Shown here: piece by piece, positions 60,716-64,000 of the stretch
Position numbering within the stretch: the stretch's first letter is position 1
How the letters are laid out: each line of letters starts with the position of its first letter
Source: Alphaproteobacteria bacterium
Lineage (GTDB): Bacteria; Pseudomonadota; Alphaproteobacteria; Rhizobiales; Aestuariivirgaceae
Length of the DNA stretch: 64,000 nucleotides
NCBI GenBank assembly: GCA_028868695.1
Contig: JAGWTZ010000005.1
Span: 32,727-96,726, forward strand
Direction of reading: 5' to 3'
Made by a program: the position numbers and the translations under genes
Notes under the pieces: model-generated
The model's database searches: none
Told to the model about the DNA's origin: nothing
What the model saw: only the letters and a program-made list of their open reading frames with translations

Positions 60716-63129
60716 GCGAGTTCCAGGTTCTCATCATTGGCGGCGGGGCCATGGGCTGTTCGCTGCTCTATCATCTCACCAAGCTTGGTTGGCACGATGT
60801 GGTGCTGGTGGAGAAGAATGATCTCACCCACGGTTCCACCTGGCATGCGGCCGGCTTGTGCACGCACTTCGCCCATAACCCCACCATTCAGGAACTGCGT
60901 GCCACGTCGGTGCGCCTCTACCGGGATATTCTGCCTGCGGAAACAGGCGAGACCTGCGGCTTCCACCGCTCAGGCGCCATGCGGGTGACGCGCAACCCCG
61001 ACCGCATGGATGAATTCCGCCATGTGGCGGGATTGTCTGAGTTCACCGGATATCCATTGGAAATCTGCGCGCCGGACCGCATTGCAGAATTGCATCCGCT
61101 GGCCACGCTGGATGGCCTGATTGGCGGGATCTACGAACCCGATGACGGGCATGTTGACCCATCGCTTGCCACCAATGCCATGGCCAAGATGGCGGTGAAA
61201 AATGGCGCCACCATTCAACGCTACAACCCGGTGCATGCCATCCGCCGCGAAGGCGATGTGTGGATTGTGGAAGCAGCCAAGGGCACACTTCGCGCCAAGC
61301 ATATCGTAAACGCAGCCGGAACCTGGGGCTTTGAAGTGGGCCGCATGATGGGTGTGAATGTGCCTTCAGTGCCCGTGCTGCACCAATATCTCGTCACCGA
61401 CACCGTGCCTGAAATTGCCGCGCGCCAGAAAGCGGGCAAAGCTGAATTGCCGATCATCCGCGACCCCGAGGAAAGCTGGTATTGCCGGCAGGAGCGTGAT
61501 GGCTTCATCCTCGGCCCTTATGAAAAGCAGGCGCAGGTGTGGTCCATCGATGGTGTGCCGCCAGAATTTGGCGCGGAGTTGATGCCGCCTGATCTGGAAC
61601 GAGTGGAGCACATCATCGAGGCCGCCATGGCGCGCGTGCCCGCGCTGGGCACCGCCGGGGTGAAGACCGTGATCAACGGCCCAATCACCTTCACACCGGA
61701 CGCAAACCCCTTGATCGGCCCGGCCTTTGGAGTGGCAAACGCCTGGCTGCTCACCGGTTCATCCATGGGTGTCATGGAAGGCGGAGGGGCGGGCAAGTTC
61801 CTTGCCTATTGGATGGTGCATGGCGCACCGCCGATGGATGCGCTGGCTGTTGATCCGCGCCGCTTCGGGCCGTGGGCTGACCGTGACTTCCGCGTGGCCA
61901 AAGCCATTGAATGTTTCGGCCTGCAATTCGGCGTGCACTATCCGTTCGAAGAGCGGCCTGCGGGGCGCAAGCTTCGCGTCTCGCCGCTCTATGAAGCGAT
62001 GGTGAATCGCGGGGCGGTGATGGGTGCGGCACATGGGGCGGAGCGGCCCAATTGGTTCTCATCGCGCCCGCATGATGAAACACGCGATTCGTTCAAGCGC
62101 ACCAACTGGTTCAACGCCGTGGCCCGGGAAGTCGAGGCTGTGCAAAACCGGGTGGCCTTGGCTGATCTCTCGGTGTTTTCCAAATTCGAAGTGAAAGGCC
62201 GCGATACGCTGCGTTTCCTGGACGGGTTAGGCGCCAACAAGCCGCCCAAACCAGGCCGCATTGGCCTGACCCACACACTCACCCCGGCTGGCGGCGTGGC
62301 TTCGGAATTCACTGTGACCGTGCTCGATGAGACGCGCGTTTATCTCAACAGCGCCGCCGCTGCCGAGGAGATGGATTTTGACCTGCTGCGCGCCCGCGCC
62401 GCCGGGATGGATGTGATCATCACCAACCGCACCGATGAATTGGCTGCAATTGGCCTGATGGGGCCGCGGGCTGCCGATGTGCTGGGCCAGCTGACGGATG
62501 CGAAGCTCGGCGCTGATTTCCCTTGGCTCAGTGCGCGCGAGATCAGCCTGGCTGGCGTTAAGGCCCTGGCCTTGCGCGTGTCCTATGTGGGTGAGTTGGG
62601 CTGGGAGTTGCACCTGCCGTGCGCCGATGCCCTGAAATTGTTCTTGGCGTTGGAAGAGGCTGGCAAGACTTACGGCCTCGGGCACTATGGCGCCTATGCC
62701 GCCAATTCGATGCGCCTTGAAAAAGGCTATCGCGGCTGGGGCAGCGAACTCACCACCGAACGCACACCCTTGGAAAATGGCCTCGGCTTCCTGGTGAAAA
62801 CAGAGGGCCGCAGCTTCATTGGCCGCGACGCCATGCTGAAGCGGCAGCCGGGCTGGGACATGGTGCTGCTGGAGATCGACACCGAAGGCCGCGTTGAACC
62901 CTTCTATTCCCACACGGTTTTTGCGCAAGGGCGGCCAGTGGGTGTTGTCACGTCTGGCGCCTATGGGCACCGCGTCCGGAAATCCCTTGCCCTCGCCTTC
63001 CTGCGAGAGCCGGAGCATCGTGAAGGCCTGAGTGTGAAGCTGCTGGGCCGCGAGCGCCCGGCCCGTATTCTGCAGTCGCCTCCCTATGACCCGCAAAACC
63101 TGCGCCTGAAAGGAGAGATGCGTTCATGA
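60712..63129 (+). CDS. Second FAD-dependent oxidoreductase with GcvT-like C-terminus (DMGDH/sarcosine dehydrogenase family)
   Basis: VLIIGGGAMGCSLLYHLTKLGWHDVVLVEKNDLTHGSTWHAAGLCTHFAHNPTI; VSYVGELGWELHL; AANSMRLEKGYRGWGSELTTERTPLENGL; ATGA overlap. Confidence 0.93.
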   Translation: MSEFQVLIIGGGAMGCSLLYHLTKLGWHDVVLVEKNDLTHGSTWHAAGLCTHFAHNPTIQELRATSVRLYRDILPAETGETCGFHRSGAMRVTRNPDRMDEFRHVAGLSEFTGYPLEICAPDRIAELHPLATLDGLIGGIYEPDDGHVDPSLATNAMAKMAVKNGATIQRYNPVHAIRREGDVWIVEAAKGTLRAKHIVNAAGTWGFEVGRMMGVNVPSVPVLHQYLVTDTVPEIAARQKAGKAELPIIRDPEESWYCRQERDGFILGPYEKQAQVWSIDGVPPEFGAELMPPDLERVEHIIEAAMARVPALGTAGVKTVINGPITFTPDANPLIGPAFGVANAWLLTGSSMGVMEGGGAGKFLAYWMVHGAPPMDALAVDPRRFGPWADRDFRVAKAIECFGLQFGVHYPFEERPAGRKLRVSPLYEAMVNRGAVMGAAHGAERPNWFSSRPHDETRDSFKRTNWFNAVAREVEAVQNRVALADLSVFSKFEVKGRDTLRFLDGLGANKPPKPGRIGLTHTLTPAGGVASEFTVTVLDETRVYLNSAAAAEEMDFDLLRARAAGMDVIITNRTDELAAIGLMGPRAADVLGQLTDAKLGADFPWLSAREISLAGVKALALRVSYVGELGWELHLPCADALKLFLALEEAGKTYGLGHYGAYAANSMRLEKGYRGWGSELTTERTPLENGLGFLVKTEGRSFIGRDAMLKRQPGWDMVLLEIDTEGRVEPFYSHTVFAQGRPVGVVTSGAYGHRVRKSLALAFLREPEHREGLSVKLLGRERPARILQSPPYDPQNLRLKGEMRS

Positions 63130-63890
63130 GCCATCCCATCATTGCGCTGTGGTCGCACCCGCGCTCCATGTCCACGGCCTTTGAGCGCATCATGCGGGCG
63201 CGTGGTGATCTTGAGTGCCTGCATGAACCCTTCATGTATGACTACTACATCAACCGCAGCAAGCGGGTGATGCCGCATTTCGATGCCATGGATGAGCATC
63301 CACGCAGCTATGAGGCAATCCGCGCCATGATTCTGGCCAAGGCGGAACAAGGCCCCTTGTTTTTCAAAGACATGAGCTATTATGTGATGCCGCACGTGCT
63401 GGAAGACACGCAGTTTCTCGGGCGCGTCACCCACAGTTTCCTGATCCGCGATCCCAAGGCTTCGCTCACTTCATATGCCAAGCTTGATCCTGAATTTACC
63501 TCCGAAGAACTGGGGCTGGAAGCGCAGTGGCAGCATTATGAGGGGATTGTGAAGCTCACCGGAAGAAAGCCTGTGGTGATCGAAAGCGAGAGCATTCAGG
63601 CCAATGCGCCGGCCGCGATGCAAAGCTATTGGCGCGGCGTTGGCCTCTCCGACAAGCCGGAAGCCCTGCAATGGGGCGAGGACATGCCTGCCGATTGGCA
63701 GCAGGTCTCCGGCTGGCATCAGGGCGTGTTGTCCAGCACCAGCGTGAAACCGGTGACTGACGCCAAACGCCAGGAAATCGAAGACGGCTTCAAGAAGCTG
63801 ATCGCCGCCAGCCCGCGCTTTGAGGGTATCTATCTCCATCACCTGCCCTATTACGAGAAGCTGCGAAAATCCGCGGCCGGCCACGGCTGA
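63126..63890 (+). CDS. Sulfotransferase family protein
   Basis: MSHPIIALWSHPRSMSTAFERIMRARGDLECLHEPFMYDYYIN, 5'-phosphosulfate-binding-loop-like HPRSMSTAFER; ATGA overlap. Confidence 0.8.
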   Translation: MSHPIIALWSHPRSMSTAFERIMRARGDLECLHEPFMYDYYINRSKRVMPHFDAMDEHPRSYEAIRAMILAKAEQGPLFFKDMSYYVMPHVLEDTQFLGRVTHSFLIRDPKASLTSYAKLDPEFTSEELGLEAQWQHYEGIVKLTGRKPVVIESESIQANAPAAMQSYWRGVGLSDKPEALQWGEDMPADWQQVSGWHQGVLSSTSVKPVTDAKRQEIEDGFKKLIAASPRFEGIYLHHLPYYEKLRKSAAGHG

Positions 63891-63936
63891 GCGCAAGGCG
63901 GTTTCCTTGGGGCGCAAAGCATTCTAGGGTTTGGCC

Positions 63937-64000
63937 ATGGGAACTGTGGCGCAATTGCTTGAACAACGCAGCCAAGGCGAAGCCAAGCTTCGTTTTGGCC
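63937..64000 (+). CDS. N-terminal fragment of an unidentified protein, runs off the window
   Basis: ATG GGA ACT GTG GCG ... MGTVAQLLEQRSQGEAKLRFG..., open to window end. Confidence 0.4.
   Translation, partial: MGTVAQLLEQRSQGEAKLRFG

Overview
The window is about 64 kb of GC-rich, gene-dense chromosome. Protein families and operon style suggest an alphaproteobacterium, probably Rhizobiales/Hyphomicrobiales; this is inference, with no 16S in the window. Main blocks: (1) nucleoside ABC transporter plus deoxyribonucleoside salvage operon (cdd, PNP, deoA, deoB); (2) glycine-betaine/proline ABC transporter proXWV; (3) a higBA toxin-antitoxin locus inside a mosaic of short repeats and a higA-like remnant; (4) rpsT and the dnaA-dnaN-(DUF559)-recF-gyrB replication block; (5) DMT exporters, aldehyde dehydrogenase, pncA, glk, prfC; (6) Entner-Doudoroff genes zwf-pgl-edd-eda and a PfkB kinase; (7) hrpB, then an ORF-free, strongly structured region (about 37.21-37.63 kb) that looks like an unannotated structured RNA, flanked by inverted intergenic repeats; (8) sdaA, a two-component system, polA, acyltransferase, tRNA-Arg(CCG); (9) a catabolic region at 46.5-63.9 kb: pyruvate/2-oxoacid:ferredoxin oxidoreductase with a PorD-GltD-like fusion, a SorC-type regulator, a split acetoin-dehydrogenase-like system (E1 alpha-beta fusion, free lipoyl domain, free alpha/beta hydrolase), a LysR regulator, and a tightly overlapping operon of a non-pyrrolysine MttB-family methyltransferase, two DMGDH/GcvT-type flavoproteins and a sulfotransferase. 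The best candidates for something undescribed are the structured RNA at about 37.4 kb and the combined MttB/DMGDH and split E1-lipoyl-hydrolase/POR region. All functional calls come from reading the translated sequences; no database search was run.
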